A DNA stretch of 64,000 nt from Hyphomicrobiales bacterium (GTDB lineage: Bacteria; Pseudomonadota; Alphaproteobacteria; Rhizobiales; Xanthobacteraceae): contig JAKFVL010000001.1 of assembly GCA_021732215.1 (NCBI GenBank), positions 186,001 to 250,000 of the forward strand, in the 5' to 3' direction. Positions 52,962 through 64,000 of this stretch are shown here, in pieces. The position numbers and the translations under genes are program-made. Below the pieces are notes generated by a model, which worked only from the letters and a program-made list of their open reading frames with translations, was not told where the DNA came from and did not search any database. Positions within the stretch are counted from its first letter, which is position 1; each line of letters starts with the position of its first letter.

Positions 52962-53861
52962 ATGACCTCCTCCTCCACGCCTTCGTCCGTCCGCGCGACC
53001 TTCACCATCGGCGACGAAAAGACCGCCAAGCGCACCGCGGATCTCCTCGCGGAGAGCTTCGACAACAACGAGGCCGCGGTCGCAGCGTTCGAGGCGTCCG
53101 ACAAGAGCTGGGACATCACGATCCATTTCGCCGATCCGCCGGATCGCGAGGCGATCCGCGCGCTGGTGGCGCTGGCCGCGAACGATGAGATCGCGTCACA
53201 CATCGCTTATGAAGCGGTCGAAGCGAAAGACTGGGTCAAGGCCAGTCTCGACGGACTGGCCGCGGTGGATGCCGGCCGCTTCATCGTCCACGGCCAACAC
53301 CACCGCGACAGCATCGCGCCCAACCGGATCGGCATCGAGATCGAGGCCGCGCTTGCGTTCGGCACCGGCCATCACGGCACCACCCGCGGTTGCCTGCTGC
53401 TGCTGGACCAGATTCTCAAACAGACGACGCCGCGGCACATTCTCGATCTCGGATGCGGCACCGGAGTTCTGGGCATTGCCGCCGCCAAGGCGCTGCGCCG
53501 GAAAGTTCTTGCCAGCGATATCGACCTGAAATCGACGCAAGTGGCGCGCGAGAACGCGCGCCTCAACGGCACGGGCACATTGACGCAGATCGTCTGCGCG
53601 CCGGGATTTTCGTCGCCGCGTTTCAAGAGCGCGCCACGCTTCGATCTCGTGCTGGCGAACATTCTGGCCAATCCGCTGCGGCGGCTGGCTGCGCCGATGT
53701 CGGCACATCTGGCGTCACCCGCTTATGTCATTCTGTCGGGATTGCTGCCCGATCAGGCCAACGCGGTAATCGCGGCCTATCGAATGACAGATCTGGTGTT
53801 GGTGCGGAAAATCCAGATCGATGGCTGGACCAGCCTGCTGCTGCATCGTCCAGCATCGTAA
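52962..53861 (+). CDS. prmA: Ribosomal protein L11 methyltransferase
   Basis: The 299-residue enzyme methylates ribosomal protein L11 with SAM. GIEIEAALAFGTGHHGTTRG is the family-specific entry to the catalytic domain, ILDLGCGTGVLGIAAAKALR is SAM motif I, and LVLANILANPLRRLA carries the NPL-type catalytic region. The N-terminal 120 residues form the usual L11-binding domain. Start MTSSSTPSSV. Confidence 0.95.
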   Translation: MTSSSTPSSVRATFTIGDEKTAKRTADLLAESFDNNEAAVAAFEASDKSWDITIHFADPPDREAIRALVALAANDEIASHIAYEAVEAKDWVKASLDGLAAVDAGRFIVHGQHHRDSIAPNRIGIEIEAALAFGTGHHGTTRGCLLLLDQILKQTTPRHILDLGCGTGVLGIAAAKALRRKVLASDIDLKSTQVARENARLNGTGTLTQIVCAPGFSSPRFKSAPRFDLVLANILANPLRRLAAPMSAHLASPAYVILSGLLPDQANAVIAAYRMTDLVLVRKIQIDGWTSLLLHRPAS

Positions 53862-53874
53862 CGGTCGCTTCGGA

Positions 53875-54090
53875 CTACCTTGGACGGCGCGTGGGCTTCT
53901 TGGCTTTGGTGAGGTCGCGCGTCGAGCGCTCGAGCTTCGCTTCGGTCAGCCGGTCGAGAATCTTGATGATGACGCCGCGGCGCTTTCTCTTCACGGTAAC
54001 GAGAGTTGCGGCAGGAAGGGGCAAGGTTGCGAGCGCGGGCGGGGCACGATCGACAGGCGGGGCCAATTTCTCGAATGTGAATGCTGGCAT
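53875..54090 (-). CDS. Small basic protein of unknown function
   Basis: The 71-residue protein begins MPAFTFEKLAPPVDRAPPAL and ends with a basic helix (KRKRRGVIIKILDRLTEAKL) and an Arg/Lys-rich tail. Its regular composition, codon use and preceding GGGAAG Shine-Dalgarno favour a real gene. Similar small proteins appear widespread in this bacterial group, by my memory of the start sequence. No function is known. The gene is convergent with prmA with a 13-base gap. Confidence 0.65.
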   Translation of the reverse strand: MPAFTFEKLAPPVDRAPPALATLPLPAATLVTVKRKRRGVIIKILDRLTEAKLERSTRDLTKAKKPTRRPR

Positions 54091-54324
54091 AGCGCTTCCC
54101 TCTTCGTTGAGATGAAACACTCCAATCGGTATTTCCCCGTTATCGTCAGACCGGCAATTTGAACCAATCGGTTGAAGCGAATTGGCTTGGCTCATCGTTG
54201 AGAGCCCTGTCGTTCTGGCCGCTCGCCGTTGAGCAGCTATGCGTTGAAATAAGCACGATTCATGCCAAATTGTTCCATAAGGAAACCATTCCGGGCGCTG
54301 TGCGCGGGATAACGGGGAACGCGA

Positions 54325-56154
54325 ATGTTCGAGGCGCACTTCCAGACCTTTGAAGACCCGGAAGGCGGGATCGCGCGCGCGGCGAGGCTCTCGGCCCTGC
54401 GTGACGAAATGATCCGCCTTCAGCTCAACGGTTTCGTGATCCCCCGCGCCGATCAGCAGCAAAATGAATACGTTCCGCCATCCGACGAGCGCCTTGCCTG
54501 GATCAGCGGGTTTACCGGTTCCGCCGGCATGGCCATCGTTCTGCGGCAGCAGGCGGCCCTGTTCGTCGATGGCCGCTACACCATTCAGGCCGCAAAACAG
54601 GTCGATGAAAAAGCGTGGACAATTCAGCCGCTGGTCGATCCGCCACCCGAAGCGTGGCTGGAAATGAATCTGAAGGCCGGAGACCGCCTTGGATTTGATC
54701 CTTGGCTGCACACTTCGGCGGCAGCCGAGCGCCTCGCTTCGGCCTGCACGAAGGCCGGCGCTCAGCTCGTCGTCGTGGAAAACAATGCGCTCGATGCGGT
54801 GTGGCCGGATCGCCCGCAGCCGCCGCTCGGAGCCGTGAGCATCCATGCACCGCAGTTCGCCGGCGAAAGCGAGAGCGCCAAGCTCGGGCGTATTCGCGCG
54901 GAGATTGCCCGCCTCGGTATCGATGCGCTGGTGCTGTCGGATTCCCATGCGGTCGCATGGACGTTCAACATTCGCGGCGCGGATGTCGCCCACACACCGC
55001 TCCCCCTCTCCTACGCGCTGGTGGCCAAGGACGGCCGTGCGACCATCTTCATCGATCACCGCAAACTCTCCAACAGCGCACGCTATCATCTCGAACAGAA
55101 CGCAAGGGTCGAAGAACCGTCGGCGCTCGCCACCGCACTCGCCGAACTCGCCGCCACTGGCGCCGGCATCGGCCTCGACAACGCAACTGCTGCTGAGGCG
55201 CTATCGCGCATGATCGTGGCCAATGGCGGCAAGCCGGTTCGCGGCGCCGATCCTGTCGCCATGCTGAAGGCTCAGAAGAACGAGGTCGAAATCGCCGGTA
55301 CGCGCAATGCGCATCGACGCGACGGCGCGGCAATGGCGCGTTTCCTTGCCTGGGTCGATCGCGAAGCGCCGGGCGGCGGTCTCACCGAGATCGATACCGT
55401 CGAGGCGCTGGAAACATTCCGTCGCGAGACGGGCGCGCTCAAGGACGTCTCGTTTCCAACCATCGCCGGCACTGGACCGAACGGCGCGATCGTCCACTAC
55501 CGCGTCACGCGCAAGACCAACCGCCGCATTCAGCCCGGCGATCTGCTGCTGATCGATTCCGGCGCGCAGTATGAAGACGGCACCACCGACGTCACCCGCA
55601 CCATCGCGATCGGTACGCCGACGGCCGAAATGCGCGACCGGTTCACCCGCGTGCTCAAGGGCCATATCGCGATCGCTCGCGCGGTGTTTCCCGAGGGCGC
55701 GAGCGGATCGCAGATCGACAGCTTTGCCCGGCAATATCTCTGGCAGGCCGGCCTCGATTTCGACCATGGCACCGGCCACGGCGTCGGCAGCTATCTGTCC
55801 GTCCACGAAGGCCCGGCGCGAATCTCAAAAATCGGTTCTGTGCCGCTGAAGCGCGGCATGATCCTGTCCAACGAGCCTGGCTACTACAAGACCGACGGTT
55901 TCGGCATTCGCATCGAAAATCTCGAACTGGTCGTCGCTGCCGACATTCCCGGCGCGGAAAGGCCCATGAACAAGTTCGAGGCGCTGACGCTGGCGCCGAT
56001 CGACCGGCGGCTGGTCGATCTCGCGCTGATGAGCGGCGATGAACTCGGCTGGCTCAATGACTATCACGCCCGCGTGCGGCGCGAGGTTTACCCGCTACTG
56101 GATGAAGCGACCAAGGTCTGGCTCGAACGCGCAACGGAGCCGCTGACGCGCTGA
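54325..56154 (+). CDS. Xaa-Pro aminopeptidase (aminopeptidase P, M24B)
   Basis: The 609-residue protein has two N-terminal creatinase-like domains (about residues 15-310) and a C-terminal pita-bread metallopeptidase domain. Metal ligands are seen in LLIDSGAQYEDGTTDVTRTI (two Asp), DHGTGHGVGSYL (His), ILSNEPGYYK (Glu) and GIRIENLELV (Glu). The length fits the long, eukaryote-like form of aminopeptidase P, which removes N-terminal residues before proline. GGGGA lies upstream of the ATG. Confidence 0.93.
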   Translation: MFEAHFQTFEDPEGGIARAARLSALRDEMIRLQLNGFVIPRADQQQNEYVPPSDERLAWISGFTGSAGMAIVLRQQAALFVDGRYTIQAAKQVDEKAWTIQPLVDPPPEAWLEMNLKAGDRLGFDPWLHTSAAAERLASACTKAGAQLVVVENNALDAVWPDRPQPPLGAVSIHAPQFAGESESAKLGRIRAEIARLGIDALVLSDSHAVAWTFNIRGADVAHTPLPLSYALVAKDGRATIFIDHRKLSNSARYHLEQNARVEEPSALATALAELAATGAGIGLDNATAAEALSRMIVANGGKPVRGADPVAMLKAQKNEVEIAGTRNAHRRDGAAMARFLAWVDREAPGGGLTEIDTVEALETFRRETGALKDVSFPTIAGTGPNGAIVHYRVTRKTNRRIQPGDLLLIDSGAQYEDGTTDVTRTIAIGTPTAEMRDRFTRVLKGHIAIARAVFPEGASGSQIDSFARQYLWQAGLDFDHGTGHGVGSYLSVHEGPARISKIGSVPLKRGMILSNEPGYYKTDGFGIRIENLELVVAADIPGAERPMNKFEALTLAPIDRRLVDLALMSGDELGWLNDYHARVRREVYPLLDEATKVWLERATEPLTR

Positions 56155-56194
56155 GGCCGAGAACGAAGAGTTGGCGTTGCAAATGATCCGGGTT

Positions 56195-58402
<2,208 letters not shown>

Positions 58403-58460
58403 GTGAGCGATGTCTGTATGTGGGTTCGTCGCTGCGCGCCGTCCCGGAATGACGAAAAGC

Positions 58461-60149
58461 CTATCCCGCAGCCGCTTTCATCAGCCGGTCCGCCGCAGCC
58501 CGCGCCTCTGCGGTGATCTCCGCACCGGCCAGCATGCGCGCGATTTCCTCGCGCCGCTTGTCCGCGCCGAGCGCCGCAACCCGCGTCGCGACCCGCTTGC
58601 CCTTGTCGAGCGCGTCCTTGGAAATCAGCAGATGCTGGTCGGCCCGCGCCGCCACCTGCGGCGCATGGGTCACTGCCATCACCTGAACCTTGCCGGCCAG
58701 CCGCGCCAGCCGCGCGCCGATGGCGTCGGCCACCGCGCCGCCCACGCCCGTATCGATTTCGTCGAACACCAGCGTCGGCGCAGAGCCTTTGTCAGAGAGC
58801 ACCACCTTCAGCGCCAGCAGGAAGCGCGACAGTTCGCCACCTGATGCTACTTTCATCAGCGGGCCCGCCTTGGTGCCAGGATTGGTTTGCACCCAGAACT
58901 CGACGCGGTCGTGACCCTGCGGGCCGGGCGTGGCTGCATCGCTCTCGACCTGGGTCTGGAATTTGGCGCGCTCCAGCTTCAGCGGCGCAAGCTCTGCGTT
59001 AACGGCCTTGTTGAGTTTCTCGGCCGACTTGCCGCGCGCAGCAGATAATTTCTCCGCGGCGAGGCTGTAGGCCTTGTCAGCCTCGGCAACAGCCTTCTCC
59101 AAACGCTTCAACTGCGCTGCCCCGGCATCGATCAGCGCCACGTCGGAAGCATAACGAACCGCCAGCGCCGCAAGACCGTCGACAGGCGTCGAATATTTAC
59201 GCGAGGCCCCGCGCAGCGCGAACAGCCGTTCCTCGATGCGCTCAAGTTCCGCCGGATCGAAATCAGCCGCGACCAGCGCTGCATTCAGATGATGGTCGGC
59301 TTCATCGAGCGCGGTCAGCGCCGTGTCGAGCGCCCTCACCGCAGGCTCGATCAATTCCGGCGAGCTTGCCGCCCGGCGTTCAAGCCTCCGAACGGCGGCC
59401 GCCAGCGCTGCCACCGGCGAGTGAGGCCCCGACACCGCCGTTTGCGCCTCGCGCAGATCTTCAGCGATCTTTTCACCCTGCATCATGGTGGTGCGGCGGG
59501 CGGCGAGCGACGTTTCTTCGCCATCCTGCGGCGCGAGCTTTTTCAGCTCATCCGACGAGTGCCGCAGATAGTCCGCCTCGCGAGCGGCGCGTTCCATCGC
59601 CTCGCGGTGCATGTCGAGCACCTCGCGGGCCGCGCGTCGCGCGTCCCACAGCACTTCAATGGCCGAGACGTCTTTCTCCAGTCCGGCGAAGGCATCGAGC
59701 AGACGGCGGTGGGTCGAGGTATCGACCAGCGCGCGCTCGTCATGCTGGCCGTGAATTTCGACCAGCACGGCCCCGATCGCTTTCAGGGTCTGTACGCTGA
59801 CCGGCTGGTCGTTGACGAAGGCGCGGGTGCGGCCATCGGCGAGCTGCACGCGGCGCAGGATCATCTCGCAAATACTTCCCGAACCCGTATCGTCGAGGCC
59901 GTTCTCCGAGAGGATCGCCAGCGCCGGATGCCGCTTCGGCACATCGAACGACGCCGTCACCTGGCCCTGCTCCATGCCCTGCCGCACCAGCGCAGCGTCG
60001 CCACGGCCGCCGAGCGCGAGCGCAAAAGCATCGAGCAGAATGGATTTGCCCGCACCGGTTTCGCCGGTCAGGACTGCAAGGCCGCGGGCGAACTCGATAT
60101 CGAGCCGCTCGATCAGGACGATGTCGCGGATCGAGAGACGCGCAAGCAT
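58461..60149 (-). CDS. recN: DNA repair protein RecN
   Basis: The 562-residue SMC-like ATPase acts in recombinational repair of double-strand breaks. Walker A is GETGAGKSILLDAFALALGG (K35), with long coiled-coil segments in the middle (for example around residues 150-370). The C-terminal signature SGGELSRFLLALKVVLSD and Walker B PTLVFDEIDTGVGG are present. The family-typical N-terminus MLARLSIRDIVLIERLDIEF sets the start. It precedes ligA on the same strand, separated by a repeat. Confidence 0.96.
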   Translation of the reverse strand: MLARLSIRDIVLIERLDIEFARGLAVLTGETGAGKSILLDAFALALGGRGDAALVRQGMEQGQVTASFDVPKRHPALAILSENGLDDTGSGSICEMILRRVQLADGRTRAFVNDQPVSVQTLKAIGAVLVEIHGQHDERALVDTSTHRRLLDAFAGLEKDVSAIEVLWDARRAAREVLDMHREAMERAAREADYLRHSSDELKKLAPQDGEETSLAARRTTMMQGEKIAEDLREAQTAVSGPHSPVAALAAAVRRLERRAASSPELIEPAVRALDTALTALDEADHHLNAALVAADFDPAELERIEERLFALRGASRKYSTPVDGLAALAVRYASDVALIDAGAAQLKRLEKAVAEADKAYSLAAEKLSAARGKSAEKLNKAVNAELAPLKLERAKFQTQVESDAATPGPQGHDRVEFWVQTNPGTKAGPLMKVASGGELSRFLLALKVVLSDKGSAPTLVFDEIDTGVGGAVADAIGARLARLAGKVQVMAVTHAPQVAARADQHLLISKDALDKGKRVATRVAALGADKRREEIARMLAGAEITAEARAAADRLMKAAAG

Positions 60150-60274
60150 GCTGGATGTCCCGGACTGTTGAGGCAGAACAACTGAAAACGACAGGCCCGG
60201 AATCGTGATTCCAGCGTCCTGAGCATGTTCTAGCGTGTTCTCAATCAGATTTGGAGGTCGCTCAAGGGTCTATC

Positions 60275-60372
60275 CCTCATGGTGAGGAGCCGCTACAGCG
60301 GCGTCTCGACCCATGAGGCCGCACGGGCCTGCATCCTTCGAGGGCGATCCCAGACGGATCGCTCCTCAGGGG
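60275..60372. repeat. Two-unit palindromic repeat between recN and bamD
   Basis: Unit a (60275-60318) runs cctcatggtgaggagc to cgtctcgacccatgagg. Unit b (60332-60371) runs catccttcgagggcgatccc to gatcgctcctcaggg. It belongs to the family of 8685-8784 and 42367-42518. Confidence 0.8.
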
Positions 60373-60390
60373 TCTGCGTTTGATCCTGGT

Positions 60391-61269
60391 TTAGCCGAGA
60401 CCGACCCGCTTGAACGCGCGGCTGATGTAGGAGCCCTTGTTCTCGGTCGGCTCGCGGCCGCCGGATTTCACGAGGCTATAGGCGTCCTTGTACCAGCGGC
60501 TATCCGGAAAGTTGTGGCCGAGCACGGCGGCGGCGGTCGAAGCCTCATCGATGATGCCGATCGCCATGTACGATTCGGTCAGGCGAGCCAGCGCCTCTTC
60601 CACATGCCGTGTCGTCTGATACTGCGTCACCACCGTCTTGAAGCGATTGATCGCGCCGGTGTAGTCGCGACGATCCAGATAATAGCGGCCGATGTTCATC
60701 TCGCGTCCGGCGAGCTGGTCCTTGGCGCCTTCGAGCTTTTTCTTCGCAGCACCTGCGTATTCCGATGACGGATATTTCCGCACCACTTCCTCAAGCGCTG
60801 CGATCGCACGCTCGGTTCGGCCCTGATCGCGGCTGATATCGGGAATCTGGTCGTAGTGGGATGCGGCGATCAGATACTGCGCGTAGGCCGAGTCGGGGCT
60901 CGCGGGATGCAACGTCACATAGCGGGTGGCGGAACCGATGCAGGCATCGTAGTCGCCAGCCTCGTAGCTGGCGAACGCCGAGAGCAACAGCGACTTGCGG
61001 GCCGTGTCGGTGTAAGGATGCTGGCGATCGACTTCGTCGAATTTCTTGACCGCCGCCTTCGCATCCTTCTTGTTGTTCATCAGGTACAAGCCCTCATTGT
61101 AGAGCTTGTCGGCAGGCTCATCGACAAAGGCTTCTTCCTTGGCGAAGTACTTGTCGAAGACTGCGCCGGCGCCGCAACCGCCGAGCGGGAGCGCCATCAT
61201 GGCAACGCCGGCAGCGAGCCGCGCGTAACGGGCGATCGGAAAGGCCGAGACAGTCGGTCGGAAGGTCAT
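60391..61269 (-). CDS. bamD: Outer membrane assembly lipoprotein BamD
   Basis: The 292-residue lipoprotein has a signal ending in the lipobox LPLGGC (C32) and about five TPR repeats: DKLYNEGLYLMNNKKDAKAA, FDEVDRQHPYTDTARKSLLL and DQGRTERAIAALEEVVRKYP. It is the essential partner of BamA in folding outer membrane proteins. The Shine-Dalgarno GAGCAGGAAAA sits directly before the ATG, and an identical copy lies 20 bases further upstream because of a tandem duplication. The gene is downstream of lpxC with a 285-base gap. Confidence 0.95.
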   Translation of the reverse strand: MTFRPTVSAFPIARYARLAAGVAMMALPLGGCGAGAVFDKYFAKEEAFVDEPADKLYNEGLYLMNNKKDAKAAVKKFDEVDRQHPYTDTARKSLLLSAFASYEAGDYDACIGSATRYVTLHPASPDSAYAQYLIAASHYDQIPDISRDQGRTERAIAALEEVVRKYPSSEYAGAAKKKLEGAKDQLAGREMNIGRYYLDRRDYTGAINRFKTVVTQYQTTRHVEEALARLTESYMAIGIIDEASTAAAVLGHNFPDSRWYKDAYSLVKSGGREPTENKGSYISRAFKRVGLG

Positions 61270-61270
61270 T

Positions 61271-61362
61271 TTTCCTGCTCGAAACCCAAATTTCCTGCTC
61301 GAAACCCAGAGCGGTCAGCCAGCGGGCGGCTAACGTCCCCAACGGCGGCTAACGTCCCCAAC
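61271..61362. repeat. Two short tandem duplications upstream of bamD
   Basis: A 20-base unit (tttcctgctcgaaacccaaa) occurs at 61271-61290 and again, for 18 identical bases, at 61291-61308. A 19-base unit (ggcggctaacgtccccaac) occurs at 61325-61343 and is repeated exactly at 61344-61362. Both duplications lie in the 5' region of bamD, and the first doubles its Shine-Dalgarno sequence. Confidence 0.92.
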
Positions 61363-61554
61363 AATGCACTGTAGCAGTCACCGGGCCTGGATCGCAGCCA
61401 CGGGCCGCGCCTGTGAGCAATCAATTTAGCCCAACAGCATGCGATAACCAACCGGATATGCTGACATTTCGCCCGCAATAAGGCGGTTGAAACCGGCCTT
61501 TAACGGATGTGGTTACCGCAGAACGGATGATCAGACCGGCCAGAGCCAGCTAAA

Positions 61555-62505
61555 TCAGGAAACGTCCGGACCGTAGGCCGGAGCCACCATGCCGCCGACG
61601 ATCTCGGCGTGCCCGCGGACGATGCGGCGGGCGGGCTCGGACTCGACAACGCGCCAGGCGCTGCGGTCGGCCAGAAGCGCCGTCAGAACGGCGTGGTTGA
61701 GCTTGTGGCCGCCGCGAGTCGAGCGGTACAGGCCGATCAGAGGCATACCCGCCAAGGCGAGGTCGCCGACAACGTCGAGCACCTTGTGGCGAACGAACTC
61801 GTCCGCGTAACGCAGTCCTTCGGTATTGAGGATACGGGTCTCGTCGTAGACCACCGAATTCTCGAACGACGCGCCGAGCGCATAACCGGCGCTCCAGAGT
61901 TTGGCGACATCGTTCATGCAGCCGAAGGTACGGGCGCGGCAGATGTCGCGGCGGAAGCTCGCAGGATCGAGATCGAGCACGTAGCCCTGCCGGCCGATCA
62001 TCGGGTGATCGAAGTCGATCTCGACCTCGGCGCGGAAACCGCCGGAAAACGGCAACAACTCGCCGACCGACTGACCCATCGCAACCTTGACCGGGCGCAG
62101 AACCTCAAGGAAGCGGCGGGGTGCAGCCTGCTGAACGATGCCGGCCTTATCGATGGCCGCAACGAAAGGCGCCGCGCTGCCATCCATGATCGGAACTTCG
62201 GGACCGTCGACCTCGATGGTCGCATTATCGACACCCAGACCGCGAAGCGCTGAGAGCACGTGCTCGGCGGTCGAAACCAGCGGACCTTCCCGATCGCCCA
62301 GAACAGTGGCGAACTCGGTCGCGATCACGGCATCGGCGAGGGCCTGCACTTCGCGATCGGCGCCGTCAGCGCTGACGCGGACAAAAATAAAACCTGCATC
62401 CACGGGAGCAGGTCCAAGAACGAGAGTCGCTGGAGCACCGGAATGGACGCCGACGCCAGTCACGGTGACTGACGAACGAAGCGTTGTTTGCCGGCTGAAT
62501 TTCAT
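61555..62505 (-). CDS. lpxC: UDP-3-O-acyl-N-acetylglucosamine deacetylase
   Basis: The 316-residue zinc enzyme carries out the committed step of lipid A synthesis. STAEHVLSALRG holds the first zinc His and DEFVRHKVLDVVGDLAL the His-Lys-x-x-Asp motif. The N-terminus MKFSRQTTLRSSVTVTGVGV with GVHSG fits the family. I prefer ATG 62505 to a GTG two codons earlier. It is downstream of ftsZ on the same strand, with a strong terminator between them. Confidence 0.96.
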   Translation of the reverse strand: MKFSRQTTLRSSVTVTGVGVHSGAPATLVLGPAPVDAGFIFVRVSADGADREVQALADAVIATEFATVLGDREGPLVSTAEHVLSALRGLGVDNATIEVDGPEVPIMDGSAAPFVAAIDKAGIVQQAAPRRFLEVLRPVKVAMGQSVGELLPFSGGFRAEVEIDFDHPMIGRQGYVLDLDPASFRRDICRARTFGCMNDVAKLWSAGYALGASFENSVVYDETRILNTEGLRYADEFVRHKVLDVVGDLALAGMPLIGLYRSTRGGHKLNHAVLTALLADRSAWRVVESEPARRIVRGHAEIVGGMVAPAYGPDVS

Positions 62506-62804
62506 TCTCACGTGCCCACTCGACTAAACTTCACCCGAGCCCGGCTCCCCACCGTTGCGGCGTCGCCGCGATCTCGACCGAAGTCCCCAAAGTCTTGCAA
62601 CTCGTTGCGAACCATAACCATTACGGTCGGGATGGCCATTCACGCTTGTTTACCGATTGTTACCCCAAAGCCGCCGCAATCGTGCCGCGCGTTAACCCAA
62701 TTCGGTCTGCCGGCGCAAGCTCTCAAACGATACCGTCCAAGGTATTTAATTACAGTTATTTCAGATACTTGACGGCTGTCATCCAATAGCGCCCCGAACC
62801 CAAC
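62506..62804. other. Intergenic region upstream of lpxC
   Basis: These roughly 300 bases must contain the lpxC promoter because a strong terminator closes ftsZ at 62805-62834. The minus strand has an AT-rich stretch near 62740-62760 and two gtaaca/gtaaaca motifs around 62655-62675. I cannot pick a promoter with confidence, and I see no RNA gene or repeat. Confidence 0.5.
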
Positions 62805-62834
62805 AAAAAAGTCCCGGCAGATGCTGCCGGGACT
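62805..62834 (-). terminator. Intrinsic terminator of ftsZ
   Basis: On the minus strand agtcccggca-gcatc-tgccgggact is a perfect 10-base-pair stem followed directly by a T-run (62810-62805). It is about 28 bases after the ftsZ stop codon. Confidence 0.93.
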
Positions 62835-62862
62835 TCATCAGATCGGGGATTGTAACAGTTTG

Positions 62863-64000
62863 TCAGCTCGACTGGCGGCGCAGGAATGCCGGGATGTCGA
62901 GGTGATCGTCGCCGTGCGGGGCGCTGATCGGGGCGGCTCTCCCATGAGAATCAAGGCCCTGCGGTGCCGGGCGCTTGGCATACTCAGATACCGGCTCCGA
63001 TGACGGCGACGGCATCGGGCGCTGCGGTTTGCGCTCGGGCAGCGGCGGCAACTGGGCCATCGGCGGCCCTTCGGCACGGGCTGCGATCGGCGCCTCGGTC
63101 TCCTCGTCGCGGCGGCCGAGGCCAACATTGGCGAGCCGCTGCAGCAGCGACAAGCGCTTCGCCTGAGGATGCTCTTCTGGCATATCGCCCCGCGCCTGGC
63201 GGATCTCGTTCTGGGCCGGCAGCGGCAGATCGTCGAACTTCGGCATGCGCGGCGCGCGCACCGGCGCACGCTCGGCTGCCGGCGGGATGAACGAGTCGGG
63301 GATCGGCGTGTCCTTTGACTCGAACGAGCCGATGTCCTGGTGCTCGGGGAACAAGGACGGCTTCTGCTGGGCAATCGGGCGCACGGTCACGTCGCCGTAA
63401 GCCGCCTCCGCGATCGGAGCCGGGGCGGCAGCAATCTCGGGAGCCACAGCGGCTGCAATCGCCGCAAGTGCGGCCCGTTCGACCTTGTCAGCCGACATGC
63501 GCGGCAATGCGGCGGCCGGCTTCGCGGCAGTGGCGGCACGCTCGGCGAGACGCTGGTTGTCCGCCCGCAGGCGTGCGGTGAGATCGGCGAGGCGGCTGTC
63601 GGGCGCACCGATGGCGGACACCTGTTGTGCCGAGGCCTGGCCGTTACGGGCAATCGCTGCCTGCTCGATGCCGGTGGCGACCACCGACACGCGGATGATG
63701 CCGTCGAGATTTTCGTCGAAGGTCGCGCCGACGATGATGTTGGCGTCCTGATCGACTTCCTCGCGAATGCGGGTGGCGGCTTCGTCGACTTCGAACAGCG
63801 TCAGATCCTTGCCGCCGGTGATCGAGATCAACAGGCCCCGCGCGCCCTTCATCGAACTGTCGTCGATCAGCGGGTTGGCAATCGCGGCTTCCGCCGCGGT
63901 CAGCGCACGCTTCTCGCCGGACGCTTCGCCAGTGCCCATCATCGCCTTGCCCATTTCCCTCATCACCGCTCTCACATCGGCGAAGTCGAGGTTGATGAGG
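62863..64000 (-). CDS. ftsZ: Cell division GTPase FtsZ, C-terminal part (partial)
   Basis: The frame is open at the window edge; the N-terminal GTP-binding domain lies outside. The visible part starts [20 protein letters not shown] and holds the end of the GTPase activation domain ([20 protein letters not shown]). A long variable linker of about 230 residues, rich in Ala, Arg and Pro, follows. The conserved C-terminal peptide DIPAFLRRQ ends the protein; in other bacteria it binds FtsA and other division proteins. Long linkers are usual in alphaproteobacterial FtsZ. Confidence 0.96.
   Translation of the reverse strand, partial: LINLDFADVRAVMREMGKAMMGTGEASGEKRALTAAEAAIANPLIDDSSMKGARGLLISITGGKDLTLFEVDEAATRIREEVDQDANIIVGATFDENLDGIIRVSVVATGIEQAAIARNGQASAQQVSAIGAPDSRLADLTARLRADNQRLAERAATAAKPAAALPRMSADKVERAALAAIAAAVAPEIAAAPAPIAEAAYGDVTVRPIAQQKPSLFPEHQDIGSFESKDTPIPDSFIPPAAERAPVRAPRMPKFDDLPLPAQNEIRQARGDMPEEHPQAKRLSLLQRLANVGLGRRDEETEAPIAARAEGPPMAQLPPLPERKPQRPMPSPSSEPVSEYAKRPAPQGLDSHGRAAPISAPHGDDHLDIPAFLRRQSS

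Overview
This is a GC-rich alphaproteobacterial chromosome segment, most likely from the Bradyrhizobium/Rhodopseudomonas/Afipia/Nitrobacter group (Nitrobacteraceae). Three things point there: the gene content and order (ilvB-ilvH, miaA/serB, degP-DUF2065-hflC-hflK-folA-thyA, lpxC-ftsZ), a circularly permuted two-piece tmRNA with tag ANDNYAPVAQAA, and several families of palindromic repeats. It is mostly ordinary chromosome. There is no prophage, transposase, rRNA, recognisable tRNA or CRISPR. I found no wholly new multi-gene system. The unusual signals are small: repeats that interact with genes, allele scars and RNA elements.

Layout. 1-5.1 kb: end of an osmoprotectant ABC transporter gene, two tandem LTA-synthase-like sulfatase-fold membrane enzymes and an acyltransferase-3 membrane protein, a set that looks like envelope glycan decoration. 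5.2-14.2 kb: branched-chain amino acid biosynthesis (ilvC; ilvB, a threonine-dehydratase-like enzyme, ilvH and a methyltransferase), with a PLP decarboxylase/LysE pair and a DMT exporter in between. The ilvB operon has a visible promoter, a leader peptide rich in Leu, Val and Ile, and an attenuator terminator. 14.3-24.6 kb: divergent miaA and serB, an exported caspase-fold protein, an orphan solute-binding protein, and degP, DUF2065, hflC, hflK, folA, a GNAT gene and thyA.

24.9-34.3 kb: a tctB-tctA-tctC tripartite carboxylate transporter, a split chromate transporter, the permuted ssrA gene followed by sspB (the adaptor for ssrA-tagged proteins), fumC, a DUF4169 gene, two ribbon-helix-helix genes and a 3-hydroxybutyrate-dehydrogenase-like SDR. 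34.3-44.1 kb: a large AsmA protein, a hydratase/FAD-dehydrogenase pair, a thioesterase, DUF1328 and a uvrD/pcrA helicase gene carrying an in-frame repeat insertion. 44.1-54.3 kb: a frameshifted hicA with intact hicB, an ABC-2 exporter whose two genes are separated by paired palindromes, an L,D-transpeptidase, a membrane-spermidine-synthase fusion, a PYROXD2-like oxidoreductase and prmA. 54.3-64 kb: aminopeptidase P, ligA, recN, bamD, lpxC and the 3' part of ftsZ.

Cross-cutting observations. (1) At least five palindromic repeat families occupy intergenic space and also enter genes: inside uvrD, at the end of miaA, in the spacer of the two-piece tmRNA, in the ilvB leader, and on stop codons and at a start codon in the ABC operon. 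(2) ilvC and the chromate transporter each have a diverged second copy of their own 3' end just downstream, as expected after allele replacement. The 3' third of fumC also differs in codon usage from the rest of the gene.
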